A stretch of DNA of 64,000 nucleotides from Isoetes taiwanensis. Taxonomy: Eukaryota; Streptophyta; Lycopodiopsida; Isoetales; Isoetaceae. The stretch covers positions 417,501 to 481,500 of the forward strand of contig JAJEKV010000095.1 in the NCBI GenBank assembly GCA_021234155.1, in the 5' to 3' direction. The position numbers and the translations under genes are program-made. Within the stretch, counting starts at the first letter, position 1. Every line of letters begins with the position of its first letter. This document shows positions 30,600-42,545 of the stretch, in pieces. The notes beneath the pieces are model-generated. The model saw only the letters and a program-made list of their open reading frames with translations. It searched no databases and was not told the DNA's origin.

Positions 30600-31642
30600 A
30601 TCGCATCGATCCGAGACATCGGATCGCCATTCTAGAATGGGACGAGCATGCATGTCATGCATGCATGCGGGCGACGCATGCCCGTTTTGGGTTGGGAGTT
30701 CGCTATTTCGGTAGCGTTTTACGCATCCCGTCTCCACGGCGCTTCCTCTTCTCAGCGGTACCTTATTCTCTTTGAATTGTTCCCAGGCGGGGGGAGGGGC
30801 TTCTTCTGCCTGGTTTAGCGCCACTTTGGCGTATCTTTCTTTACTATCCTTTAGGCCTTTGGCCTCGTCTGTCGTGACCTTAGGTCCTCGATCCTAGTTT
30901 GTAAGGAAGTTCTCACGGTAGTCGGGCGGTTTTGTTGGTTTCTTCGCGAGTCCCATTCTAGAATCGCGATCGATCCGAGACATCGGATCGCCATTCTAGA
31001 ATGGGGACGAGCATGCATGTCATCATGCATGCGGGGACGTATGCCGATTTTGGGTTGGGAGTTAAGCTATTTGGTGGCGTTTACGCATCCACGTCTCATC
31101 GGCGTTTCCTCTTCTCTCGGCCCGGTACCTTATTCTCTTTGAACCCACCCTCCCCCTTCTTTGTTTATTATATTTTGTACAAGTTACATTTTATCATGTT
31201 TTTCCACATTTTGGGTGATGCTTTTTCCACCCGTGGGTGATGCTATTCTTCGGTATGTTTTCGTTTGTTGTGTTGGTGATGTGCGGTACGGGTTGGCGGC
31301 GTCCATTTCGACTTCTCCATGCGAGGGTTTTGGGAGCGATTCTAGGCCTTTACGTTTGTCTAGCCCCTTGCCGAAGGCTTATCACTAGGGTTTTCCTCGA
31401 AAACCCGAAAGGCCGGGTTTTAATCCGGTGATAAGCTTTCGGCGGTACATCGACCACTCATCTATTAGCATTGTATTTGTTTTGGGGTCCAAATGATATA
31501 ATTGGATTTTCCTTTATTTTTTTCATGGGTAGTTCGCGATGTAATGCTACCCAATCATCCCACCATTGTAGAAAATCTACTGAGATGAATGAGAAGCCTA
31601 TCTATGGCGGTTTGTTGGTTTCTTGCGAGTCCCATTCTAGAA
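30600..31642 (+). mobile_element. GC-rich insert of two tandem units with ATTCTAGAATGGGAC ends
   Basis: Absent from the right-hand copy of repeat X, so it inserted after X was duplicated, or was lost there. It holds two units. Unit A (30600-30964) and unit B (30965-31642) both begin with the hairpin CGATCCGAGACATCGGATCG, then ATTCTAGAATGGG(G)AC, and both end GTCCCATTCTAGAAT, an exact inverted repeat of the start. The units share about 170 bp after the start (GAGCATGCATGTCAT..., GGTACCTTATTCTCTTTGAA) and 35 bp at the end, but their middles differ. No transposase is present, so it would be non-autonomous. Family unknown. Confidence 0.6.
31371..31442 (+). other. Nested inverted repeat / cruciform-capable hairpin
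   Basis: Outer arms CCGAAGGCTTATCAC (31371-31385) and GTGATAAGCTTTCGG (31428-31442) pair with one mismatch. Inside, GGGTTTTC-CTC-GAAAACCC (31388-31406) is a perfect hairpin, followed by AACCCG...CGGGTT. It lies within unit B of the GC-rich insert and is missing from unit A. Confidence 0.75.
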
Positions 31643-31768
31643 TATATGATATGCCAATGATAAATAATACTCTAGACACTGAAGGCCAATAAAAATATGA
31701 AGTTGAAAATATCATATACTTGAAACAACACTATAAATACAAAGTGCTAAGCTCATAAGGAGCAAATA

Positions 31769-33521
31769 CAAACTTGCTAAGCATGTGTCTCTTGCGTTTG
31801 TTAGCGATTACTTTTGCCCGCTATTCCGCCGGTTTTCAATGGGATCTGTACTTTGTCTACTTTTTTGCGGCATTGTTCCACAAAATGTTTGATCCTGAAA
31901 TTCCGTATCTAATTTGATATTTAGCACTTCATTTTGATTAATGTCTTCAATTTCAGATGAGGGCCCATCCGAGGTCTCGATCCACCACGTCTTTGCTTTA
32001 TCCAAGATCATTTTCGGGCAACTTGGATAGTTCTTTGGCGAAATCTCTTGAATTGGTTCCGGAGTCCTCGTGCTTCTTCTTGATCAGCAGGTAGATCCCT
32101 GTATTACAATCTTTTCGAAATCCCCGCTTTAAAGTCGGAAGATTTCCCATCTCTTAGGCAAAGGTCATGAGACTTTCGTTCCCATGATTAGAGTCATTGC
32201 AATCGTTTTAGACTAGCTTTTTGATTGAGATCATTATGAAACCTTGTATGGATGTTTTTGCGGATGGCATTATGAAATCGTTATGTGACATGTAATGGCA
32301 CGCAGTCGAGAAGGATGGAAAAGTAGGTACGGATGTTCTTCGTTAGTGTTAAAGAATGCGTTACAAAAGTCTTTTTCTTGCTAATTAAATCCTTATGTTT
32401 TCCGGGACTCTCTTTGTGCCAATATAAGATGGAGACCATTTTGGTGCTTTTATTGGTATGGATTAGCATTTTGGTACTACAGAATTTAAAGGTAATGATT
32501 TAACACTTACAAAATTGAATGGCCTTTTCAGTGTAACATGCATTTGTGTGTAAACGCAGGCTAGCTCACTGGAGTGCAGTCTACAATTCTGGATCTACAA
32601 TCTTTTGCAAGTAATATTCGTCTAATTCATATGGCTAAATGGACAAGTTTATTTACGTATCTTACAACTTTCTCCATCAACTAGTAGAAAATGCATATGT
32701 GATGGCATCTGCCCTGTTTTATCTCTGAGGCCAAGAAAGGTAATGGCACTTATTTCGATTTTGTTAAGTCTGATCCATCTTATTCTGTTTTTTTATTCTG
32801 AATCTGATCCATCTTATTCTGCAGTTGAGGACCAACCATTATTCCTTTTCACTTAAGGTGAGATTATTAAGAGCAACCATAATGGAAAATTCTTTTTCTG
32901 TTGGTTTTTAGTTTCTGTTAGCAGCAAATTAAGAATGCAATTAACATGTAGATAATAGAGATTGCAGGTTTGAATGCATCTAGAAAGCTGGAGAAGCAGT
33001 TAAAAGAAGAAAAGCGAACACAATATACAAAGGCGGATTCAAATTTGTTGCCTCAACCTCAACGAACTACTCACAAATTGCTTCGAGTGAGTCTTTTCCT
33101 CATGTATTCTGCATTAGATTTGACAACAAGTCTGCTTTAGGAAAATGTTGTACTTAGTTTATAATCCTAAGCTGATAACAGAATATGTTGTCTTACTTTT
33201 CCATGTCTTACATTAGCTGATAACATAACAGAATAACTTTTCCATGTCTTTCATAAGCTGATAACAGAATATCATGAGAAAAGAAATTGTTAGACCGTGC
33301 TTTTTGGAATATTTCTACAACAAAATTTACTGCTCAACACTTATGCTGGTTTTTGTATAGCTGCATGCCCTTTTTTGCTGCATGCATGTTATTTCTGCAT
33401 ATTCTGCTAATGCAATAGCATCTTTTATAGGATGCCACGAAAGGGATCAGATCTTTGGGATAAGTTTTGCGTGAATGTGGTTAACGTTAACAATGATAAT
33501 AGGGAATGGGATTGTGCATTT
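31769..33521 (+). mobile_element. 5' fragment of the hAT element (second copy)
   Basis: Matches 46148-47905 of the complete hAT closely, including the end of the leader, the acceptor TTTTATAG and the first coding bases (ATGCCACGAAAG at 33431). It then breaks inside the BED zinc finger and passes into repeat X. Against the complete copy it shows a run of CAG/CTG to CGG/CG/CCG differences at 31800-32400 but far fewer at 32500-33500. Confidence 0.85.
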
Positions 33522-34171
33522 TGTGTATTGCTGCGCACATTTCCTCAACTATTGCAAGCTTGTATTGCTTCTGTCAATATTCTGAACTTTGCAGAAACTA
33601 TGCTGAATTTAAAGTTTTACTTACCATAATAGCACAAAAACAACAAGTCTTTATGTAAACAGAATAATCAAAGTCTTGAAACATTCGTTCTGACTGCAGC
33701 AGCATTTGTCCTTCTTGTAACACTGAGAAAGTATGTGTGGTTTAAATGGTTACAACATCAATGCCCCTTTTTTATTGATACGCGCTTATAATAAAGATCA
33801 TACATGTAAGATAATAAATATCTTCCTACAAAGTGCCTATCAAAATACCCTGAGTGAACAATGTTATCTTGAATCCAAACAGGCAATATAATGCCTCTAA
33901 CATGTGGTATCCATATTTGAGTGTCTTGGTGAATTCAAGAGCTATGATTTTGCACCTTCAATATTTTTGTAATGGGATAAAAAAGTGAAATATAACCACG
34001 ATATTGTGCTTCTTATATTTTGGATGTACCATGTCATCTACTCATGCTAATATATGATATGCCAATGATAAATAATACTCTAGACACTGAAGGCCAATAA
34101 AAAGATGAAGTTGAAAATATCATATACTTGAAACAACACTATAAATACAAAGTGCTAAGCTCATAAGGAGC
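33522..34171 (+). repeat. 650-bp repeat X, right copy (uninterrupted)
   Basis: Continuous version of the repeat described at 30073-31768. It shows that the 1-kb GC-rich block there is an insertion. It follows directly on the broken hAT fragment. Confidence 0.75.
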
Positions 34172-34579
34172 ATAATCTAGTGGGAAGAGGACCATGTTGG
34201 TACTTTAATACAAAGGATTAGCACTCTATTTGCCTGTGTCGTGTACGATGGCAAGATCGCATTGAACCATTGGGTCGCAATTTTGTTATCGAATGGCCCA
34301 CAAGTTTATGTAAAAGCCATTGAAGTTGGTTAGGCATTAGAGTAGCGTCTTTGTATTTTGGCAAAGGAAGGGGTCATGATTTTGAATTCCAAGGTCCAAA
34401 ATGAAAAACGAATAAAATGAGTGTTACTTACAAAATCTTATGGGGTGCCATGTTTAATCACAAATGCCTCGATATTCAAAAGTATTTGTGGGCCTCAAGC
34501 AATGCCTCGATGGATTTTTAGAACTTCATAAATTCGCCTGGAAGATTCACCTTTTCCATACCCATTCCATCAACTCCGG
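34172..34579. other. Unassigned sequence
   Basis: No gene recognised. The minus strand has a short open stretch (PNQLQWLLHKLVGHSITKL) without known motif. Confidence 0.3.
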
Positions 34580-34955
34580 GCATCGAGAGCTGTCGGATGG
34601 GCATATTTGCCCTTTATTCCTTGATCTGGACCATACATAGCGATCCTCATTTATGGGGTATGCCTGTACAAGTTTTTATACACAGTATATTAAGGTTTAT
34701 AAAATACTATAAGATTTGAGGGAATGTACTTAATGGTGTTAATTTTGTACATGTATTGTAAGTTCTTAGGGGCTCTCGCTGCCCTACGTAACCCCCCGTG
34801 TGAATATGCACCCAAACCAAAGGGGGTTTCAGGGGGATTGTAATTAAAAAATGTTAGATGCAATGGTTTAGGTTAAGTAATGTTAATGGTAGTTATGTGT
34901 TGGTTGTTGTATTAAAAAAATTTTTGGGCCCTTCGGGCCCCTAGGGAAACAAAGA
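34580..34955 (+). repeat. Fold-back repeat Y, copy 1 (left arm lost)
   Basis: Shares with 43860-44315 the text GATGGGCATATTTGCCC, TAGCGATCCTC, GGTGTTAATTTTGTACATGT and GGGGCTCTCGCTGCCCTACG. It ends in the palindrome GGGCCCTTCGGGCCC (34928-34942). This is the end missing from copy 2. Confidence 0.65.
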
Positions 34956-35845
34956 AATGGCAACATATCTTGTGTAGAACTATAAAACCATTTATTTGAT
35001 TTTTATTTCTCTTTGCAATGCAATATCCGTGAGTGACAAGATAAGTTTTATAATTGTACAATCTTTAGTTGAAAAGGGAGGCCAATAAACTTACATGAAC
35101 AATATGATAATAAGACTCGTATTCATTGAAATAAATATGCAAGGTAATCATATGGGTAAGGCCCAATTATGGGCAATTACAAAATGCCCACAACCAAACT
35201 GATGCAAAGTACCACAAATATTCAAGCAAGCTATCCACATTTTAATTCACATGGACTTGCGACTTGCCACCTGTATCAAACCTTATAACCGGTCTAGTAA
35301 ATCAATTTGAGGAAAAAATGCAAAATGAGCAATGATTTTGCCATACAAAGAAGATATAAGGAGAAGCATGTCGCTGCTCATGGCCTTCGTGAACCCCTCG
35401 AATGTTGCAAGAGTAACTTAACAAGGTACTCTGTGTGTCAAGATTGGCATGGCATGCATTTATATTTAAATTCCTTCACCGCTATTAAGATCAATAGTGG
35501 CTAAAATTCAATAAGTTAAAGTTAAAGTTGCATAGATGGAATAATATGTGGTTCTGCTGTCTAAGAGTCAACCTTTTCAAAAAGTAAATAACGTTCTTCA
35601 CTTGATCCTTGAAGAAACAACAAATATGCTGCTGGAAGAGGTTTATTTGATGTTTCAAAGTCGGCTTGCGAAAAATGCTTACATGACATATAACTCCTCA
35701 TGGAACATTACCTTCTAACTAAAGATACATGGAGATAGAAAGACATTATGTAACAACTAAATCGTTTCAAAATTTGTATCACCTTTTTTAGTATAGCCCT
35801 CAGATTATAAGTTGCAAGCCCAGCATTTCATTAGATTACATCTCA

Positions 35846-36010
35846 TACCTTGGGATAAAGGGCCCTACAAGATCCACACCATGTTGCATAAAATTCGCAG
35901 AACAACTAACTTGTCACCGCATTTTCAAGCCGATCAACAAAGTCCCGCGGTTGTATAAATGTCATACATATTACGCGTGCACCTTCTTTTCTCCCATTAT
36001 TTACACCATC
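35846..36010 (-). pseudogene. Thioredoxin-like fragment (WCGSC), ACHT-like
   Basis: On the minus strand the text FIQPRDFVDRLENA is followed, after small frame breaks, by EFYATWCGSCRALYPKV. The active site WCGSC is at 35881-35867. FYATWCGSCRALxPK is typical of plant atypical Cys/His-rich (ACHT) and related chloroplast thioredoxins, which transfer electrons by dithiol exchange. Only this exon is visible. The break before the active site falls where CTGG would read CGG, so the frameshift may be an error. Confidence 0.55.
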
Positions 36011-36673
36011 TTTTGGTCCAAATTGCATCGCGGAACTGTAAAAATTGGTTCGCGGAGATGCATCCATCTAATTTCGCAAATGTAAAATTTGGCTAGAATA
36101 ATGTGCACATGGACGTGCTTGCCGCTGCGAACCAAGCGGACTAGGTGAAATGTCGCCAACTAGGTGAAACCTTGGATGTGCGGGTAGGCTCAGCCACGCC
36201 AGATAATACAAGAATGTATGGTTCCATATTTTCAAATGGCATTTGTTGTAAAATTTTACTAGTGGGCATATGTCGAAACTATCATTCCCTAAAATAATCT
36301 CTTTGCACTTTTTGGACTTCCACGGTTAGCATAGACTATGATAGGAGAATTTCCTAACACTACAGTTGAATTGAATGCATCATGAATAATACCGCATGAA
36401 TAACCTTACCTCCCTATCAGTCTTCGTTGGACTCGCACAAGCCACTGTAATGATTTCTGAGGTGCTCGTAAGCCAAAGGTGCTACCAGAAAAATGCACCT
36501 AAGGAAGGAAGAAACAAGTTGATTTGCGGTGTTTACGGTGAAAAGGACCGCACATAAGCAAATCTAGTATGTTGCTTGGAATAGAAATGGCATTTAGTTG
36601 GGCCCGAAAATAAAAATCGTGCTTTCTCCGCGAGACTATAACTTATGCTCCTATGCCATCGCCTACAGAGACG

Positions 36674-36835
36674 ACCACTATGAGCAAACGATGGTTTTGA
36701 TCTGAATTAACCAAATCAGACTAACAACAAACAAATCTTATGGCTTCATCTGCCACCACTATGAGCAAACGATGGTTTTGAAACCCGAATCAACCAAAAT
36801 GGTATGGAAACAATAAAATCTTATGGCTTCATGCT
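36674..36835 (+). repeat. 81-bp tandem duplication
   Basis: ACCACTATGAGCAAACGATG starts at 36674 and again at 36755, and each copy runs to TCTTATGGCTTCAT. The copies differ by a few bases and a small indel. Confidence 0.75.
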
Positions 36836-37600
36836 TTTCTCAGATCTTATTGCAATCCCGGGTCTCAGTAAACTCCCTCCTCGAAAGGGCATGGCATGGT
36901 CGATCCCGACCTTCACAATACAAACATGAAGTCGGGCTTTGTTGCTGCCAGACGGATCCAAATACATAAAGCCCATCTGTAATCTAAACCAAAAAAGTTG
37001 GAGAAAAGGGAAAGTTCAGATTCTTCAAGCTCCATATTCTTAGTACTCAAGCAAAGAAAATCCATGATTAGAGGATGATTTGCCATGGGCTTACAACAAC
37101 GGCGAGGCCTACACTCACGAACCCTAAAAAAATATTTCGACCCAATGCATGCAGAGAGGTAAGCATCTGCTCATTTAAAAGAAAAGGGGGGGCTAGACCA
37201 TTGGAATATGTCATTAATAACTAAAATTGTGTATACGCGCTCTAGATGTACTGATTAGTAAGCCTCGTGCAATACGCCCATCAAATCATAGGAAAACCAT
37301 AGCAAAAAACGTACAAAAATTCAAAACAAACCCCCTGTTATTTTGCTACATATTAGAATGTCAGTAAGAGGGGAATTTAAACCTCTAGTATACATACGAA
37401 AACATCGATAAAAAAACCCCTTCCAGACACTCACTTGGTTTATATTCTATATGAATCCTTTCCGTGTTTATACGGGGAAATTCACTATTGACACTTCTTA
37501 TCCACAATTTGAATCCTTTCTCTTTCTGGTGAGACTCCATCAAACTTGGTTTGTGAAAGAAACTTTAATTTATAATGGCTGCAAATAATTGTGAGATTCT

Positions 37601-39959
37601 TGTTTCTTGCTTCAATGGTGAATTTTGCTCGTTTTTTACAGGCAGATGTTAAATGACTAGGAAATAGCTTCCAATTTTGTACTAGAGAGTGGCATGTTGT
37701 CAGTTTTCAAGATTAGGAAAGATTTCATCCCGCCATATCAGAATATTCTTAAGAAGATTCTTCTAAGAAACCCTCTCAACCATCTTCAAAAAAACCCTCC
37801 AAATAAAAATCCCCGTAGTGACAAGGGATTCAAATTTTCTTCAGGAAGAGATCTATGGCATTACCTTCTTTGGTACTGGACTTTGTTTATGCATCTCTAT
37901 TTGAAGCTTTATTTGCGAAGTCGCTACATCCAATGCTACATGAAACATAGAAAATAATATGCCCTAGAATACATAAAGCTATGGCGCCCATGCAAATCAA
38001 GCACCAGACATGCTGCCTTTACCAATCTGCAATTGTAGCAATCTCTAAGTTTGATTTGCGGAGAGGAGGCCCTTGCAAATCTATGTTCTCATTGTTGGCA
38101 CATCCTTGCGAATTACCTTTTTTAAATGCTAAAACAAAACAGGAGAGACAAGAAACCTTTCCAAAATATTAAGAACCTGCTTTGTCTAAAGCCTTTGGAC
38201 CAATATCAAAATAAAGAGGCTTAACAATCTACTATTGATATAAACACACAAGAATAAGGGCCCTAAGCTTACTGTAGACTTTTGCTCCCCTCCATGTTTT
38301 AGCCTTTCATCCTTCCTTTGACAATTAAAAACAAATTCATACAAATACCTCTGTGTTCCACTTCCTGGGCCACCAGACGCTTTTTTGTCACTTTTATGCC
38401 CCGTTTCCAGGTCTTTCTAAGGCAATAGAAGATATAAGGCCTTCTAACACTCCCCATGAATGCAGGTGTTTTTGTGAAGACAACAATTCTCCATTTAGCT
38501 TAAGTGTGGCAACTGAATTTGCAAAAGTCTTACCAATCTGTCAAGGAATTCTAAAGAAGAAAATGCAATTGCATATAGAGGTATGCCTCTGAGACTGGCA
38601 CATTGAATCCGGAAAGGAGAGCTTCTAGTCTACATTCTTTAGTATTAGATCCAACATGAAACGGAAAATAGACAGATAAAGAAATAAAGACTAAACTCAA
38701 CAGAGTTGAAACCTAGCACGATAGTAGCTCCTGGAAGAATTTGCATCCATGCACGGAAAAGCGGTTGGCGCCTACAAATTAAGAAAAAGACATCCTTATG
38801 GTCCTCAAATCCATCATAAACATGGGATCTTTCGACGGGAAGGCTCACCATAGTCCAACAGCTCCCTCTCACTACCACAGCCTGGATACAGAGCTCCATC
38901 TTCAACCCCATAGTTGCTCGCATGCCAGAATCCTAAGCCGAACCGAATGTTTCACCTCTATGCTTTCTGGGCAAACCCTAACCCTACTGTAGACAAATCA
39001 CACCCTTCTTTGCACTACAATAGCGTCGCGTGGTGTATGGGGTATGATGGATTCTCGTAAAATTTTTGCCTATATCTGGCAAAGTTGAGGAATTATAAAT
39101 AACATTGCTATTATTTCCACATACATTGCCTGCCTATTAGGCATCCTTAAATTGAATCCAATGTTTGTACTAGAAATTGTCCGTTCTTTACTTAGTCCAA
39201 CTAAGGATATTTCTACCATAGGATACCAGCCCCGCTTAAAGGCAAGACAAAATTTCATCTTCACAACCGAATATAACAACTTCATATATTGCTGGAAGTT
39301 TTCCTACAACAACTGCAGGAGAGACAACAAGCCAAACTAAATAGATTCTAGGCTATAGCATACAATGTCTATTACTAGGGTTTTTTACAGCATTGATGTC
39401 CAAGTACTTCAAGTTGGATTTAATACTCCATGCTTTTTGCCATAGCCAACATTTTTCCTATTAACATTTGTGACATTTCAAAAGCCTCAAGTAATCATTA
39501 CCCAGGAATGGTTCATCTAGATGGAGGATACTTATAAATGAGAGATTAGATAGCGTATATAAATAAATAAAATGAGAAAACAATGAAATTGCTGCCACCT
39601 CGAGGAAGAATAAAGTCATTGCTATAGAAGTTTTATCATACTGGATTTTAAATTCAAGCAATGCTTGTAATGGAGGCATTCAGGAATGGACTACTTCAAC
39701 AATGTTTATGAAGAGCAAAGCTATGATCCTTTATGGATCTGATAGCCTGGACCTAGAAAAGGTGACACCAATTCCATGATAGTTGAATATGTGACATATG
39801 TGATATAGTAGAGAAAACATCAACTCATGTAAATGGCCTCTTCTTAAAACCCTTTTTCTTTTCTTTTTTTTTTCTTTTTTGAAGGACATCAAACCTTATT
39901 GAAAGTCCAGGCCAAAAGACAGATACAACTGCACCGGCGGGATCAAAATCTCAGAGGAT
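37601..39959. other. No gene recognised
   Basis: Several ORFs of 60-95 codons, for example 37694-37957 (+) and 38645-38923 (-), look partly protein-like but carry no motif I can name. A pyrimidine tract lies at 39850-39880. Confidence 0.35.
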
Positions 39960-40470
39960 AATCATGATCCATTGAGTAGGATCACCAGCCTATGCATAAG
40001 ACAACACACTCAAATAAATCTCAAAGATCAACTGTCGCTTAGCAGGAGCAAGCGAAGAGCAATGGTAGGCCTTAGCAATTCTATCTTGAGCGCCCTAGAG
40101 GACAACAACAACAGGAATATCCAAGCCCTTAAAAATACACAATTTTCTGCGCTTCTAAATAGACCACAACAACCATCCTGACACTAAGTGAAAGGCGGCT
40201 TCACAACTTAGTTCAAGTATCCGGATAAATAGCCAAGAGCACTTGTTGACTTGTCAATGTCACATGAGAAAGAGAAAGCAATCAAGACCAAACCAGTTGG
40301 AAGTGATCACCTAAACAAAAATAGTGCTCAATAGTCTCATCCCTTTGCTTGCATAGTGGGCAACATGCTGACACTCGAGGGTCGAGTCTGTGGACAAGCA
40401 CATTAACACAAGGGCATATATGAAGAATCTACCACCAAAGCACAACCACTTTAAAATGAAGCATATCCCA
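39960..40470 (-). pseudogene. LINE zinc-binding (zf-RVT) domain remnant
   Basis: On the minus strand from about 40440 down: ILHICPCVNVLVHRLDPRVSACCPLCKQRDETIEHYFCLGDHFQLVW, then SLSHVTLTSQQVLLAIYPDT and VRMVVVVYLEAQKIVYF. CPLC...ETIEHYFCxCxxxxxVW is the zinc-binding module C-terminal to reverse transcriptase in plant LINEs. Stops interrupt it several times, and the second Cys pair is damaged (FCLGDH). No reverse transcriptase lies next to it. Confidence 0.7.
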
Positions 40471-41300
40471 AGTCTAGGAGCTGAAGCGTGTTCTTAAAAC
40501 TAATGAAGCAAGAACTCCAAGAACTCCAAGTGAGACCAAATACATATGTCTTGGTAAAATAGGCAATACCTTCGGACATAACTCTGAATTTGTAATAGTC
40601 CAAAAGATACTAAAATTATATGCGACTATATTGAGGTATGTAACCATTGAAAGGTTATAATCCAATCTCATGCAATAACACAATAACATGTGTCATGTTC
40701 ACATTCAAATGGTTTTTTACTTTCATGTTATTTAAAAAATCTTCATGCCATTTGCCATATTTTGCTCCATTTTTTCTAGATAAAGAAAGAAAAAAAGTAG
40801 AGCCATTTATGGATCATTGTAGTTTCAAAAGAGGGGATAAGTCCCGTTGTTTGGTTCTGAATGTTATAAACACATATTAGATCAAATGATCATAGTAATA
40901 TAGGAAACGAGACAGCCAAACCATACATATTTTTGAAGAACCATCACTACATGTGGATTTTCGTAAGAAATTGTGTAAAAGACCATATTGTGGTTTCTTA
41001 CTAACTAATTATATTATTTATTTTTCTATGCTTTATGAATAACCATTGTGAATAGTCGCTATGAATAAGCACCTCTTTTAGTAAAAAATATAAATAATCA
41101 CTATGACAATTGATTTGGTCTTAAAAACCATACTATAATATCTAGCATTATAACAGGGGGTTTTTTTTCTGTTTTTGTACTGTTTTCTCTAAGGTTTTCA
41201 TATGATTTGGTGGCCGTATTCATCCAGGTGTACTTCCGGGGTATTTCTAGAGTGCACCTTTTTGTTAGCCAGTTGATTTTACAAAGGGGCAAATCCTGCA
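40471..41300. other. AT-rich, repeat-like
   Basis: No gene. At 40880-41110 words such as AACCATCACTA and AATAACCATTGTGAATAG recall the AT-rich family at 24927-25690 and 44316-44738. T-tracts lie at 41161-41169 and 41308-41318. Confidence 0.4.
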
Positions 41301-41699
41301 GTGACTTTTTTTTTTTTTGGTCAGATCGAGTTACATCCGGCCACAAACCCTAACCTCCAGCTTCTCGATTCCACAAACCCTAACCTTGCCCTAATTCCGA
41401 TGTCTCCAATTTCGACTGTCTTCACCTTTACTTGGTTGTTTGTAGCATTCAATGGGGAATCGGGTTCTTTGAATCTTGTCCGGGCAATGCAGCTAGATTC
41501 CCCTTGACCCGGGGCCATGCCTCATGACGTTTTGTTTCAAATCTGCGTTCTTCGTGCTAGTTTTTAGCTGCGGCGGTTGTGGGTATTGATGGTCAAGCCC
41601 GAAATCAGTCTGTCCAGGCGCCGTGGAGGGTTCATACTTTGTTCTCCGTTGAATGTGATAATTATTTTGATTGGCAGACTGTAGGAATCTCATGACCAT
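41301..41699. other. Possible gene 5' flank with AAACCCTAA boxes
   Basis: Two AAACCCTAA motifs (about 41346 and 41374) resemble telo-boxes common in plant promoters or 5' leaders. No convincing coding start follows before the PPR remnant. Confidence 0.35.
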
Positions 41700-42545
41700 G
41701 GCTTATATTGCAAACGGATTAGGTAGTGAAGCATTGCAAGTGTTTGACAATTGCCTTGGAAAAGATATGCATAACCTTATATCTAAGAGTGGATTGGTCG
41801 AATGAAGCTAACATGGAAGCTCTTTATCTTTTCCAACAAATGCTTGACGTGGTATGGAGCCCAATAAGATCACCTTTGTCGACATTCTAGATGCACATGC
41901 ATGCTTAGCGACAATTGAATTTGGTAAGGAAATGCATTCTTTAGTCATACCTTTGCTGACCTTCAATCCCGACCTCATTATTGGGTGTGGATGTCTCCGT
42001 GGATGCGTAAAATGGTGTTCAATGGGATGATTGAACAAGATGTAGTTTTGTGGAATGCCATGATTGCGATCTACGGGCAAAATGGCTATGACCGGGAGGC
42101 AATCCATCTTGTTTCACGATGAAATTAGGAGGAATTGCACCAAATGGAAAAAGCTTTATTGTTACCCTTTGAGCTTTGTGCTCATGCGGGCCCTGAAGTG
42201 CGAGGAAGGCACCCACTATTTTGTTTCAACTTTGTCATGATCATGGTGTGGCACCATGGTCGAGCACTATGGATGCATGATTGCTATTCTCGGAAGGGAG
42301 GGAAACTTGAAAAAGGCGGAGGATGTAATCCATTCTATGCCATTTCATCCGGATGGAATAACGTGGATGTCTTTGCTAAGTGCATGCAGCTTATATCAAG
42401 ATTTTGAGCGTGGTAAATCTTGGCGGCATTACATGTTTTGAAATTGGAGCGAATAATGCAGCAAACATATGTCTTACTATCAAATATTTGTGATGTAGCC
42501 GCAAGTGGGATGAAATGAGGAGCATGAGAACTTGGTGCTCCAAGG
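41700..42545 (+). pseudogene. PPR protein fragment (PLS and E region), frame-broken
   Basis: Fragments in alternating frames read EPNKITFVDIL-like text near 41850-41890, ACLATIEFGKEMHS, VLWNAMIAIYGQNGYDREAI, MVEHYGCMIAILGREGNLKKAEDVIHSMPFHPDGITWMSLLSACS and KWDEMRSMR. These are PLS repeats followed by the E motif of a plant PPR editing factor; no DYW domain follows. Frame breaks are frequent and many fall at sites where CAG, CTG or CCG could have become CG. It may be a real gene spoiled by sequence errors, or a decayed copy. Confidence 0.65.

Larger units (their letters stand above)
30073..31768 (+). repeat. 650-bp repeat X, left copy, split by a 1-kb insert
   Basis: The flanking parts 30073-30599 and 31643-31768 together equal 33522-34171 almost base for base. 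The unit starts TGTATTGCTGCGCAC and ends AAGGAGCA, so it begins TG and ends CA like an LTR. No target duplication or primer-binding site accompanies it. The insert 30600-31642 is treated separately. Confidence 0.75.
34956..37600. other. Mosaic of unassigned sequence and small gene fragments
   Basis: Apart from the thioredoxin-like fragment and an 81-bp tandem duplication listed separately, I recognise no gene. A minus-strand open stretch at 36985-36850 (MGFMYLDPSGSNKARLHVCIVKVG) looks protein-like but is unassigned. Unusual CG words suggest the same sequence-error pattern seen elsewhere. Confidence 0.3.

Noticed and set aside
30600-31642. CpG island or organelle-derived insert
   Set aside because: No rRNA, tRNA or organellar gene text is seen, and the terminal inverted repeats and two-unit structure point to a mobile element.
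30073-34171. Repeat X as a proven LTR pair
   Set aside because: TG...CA ends fit, but primer-binding site, polypurine tract and target duplication are all missing.
41340-41385. AAACCCTAA motifs as interstitial telomere
   Set aside because: Only two separated copies; plant telo-boxes in promoters look the same. Similar single boxes occur in the hAT leader near 45650.
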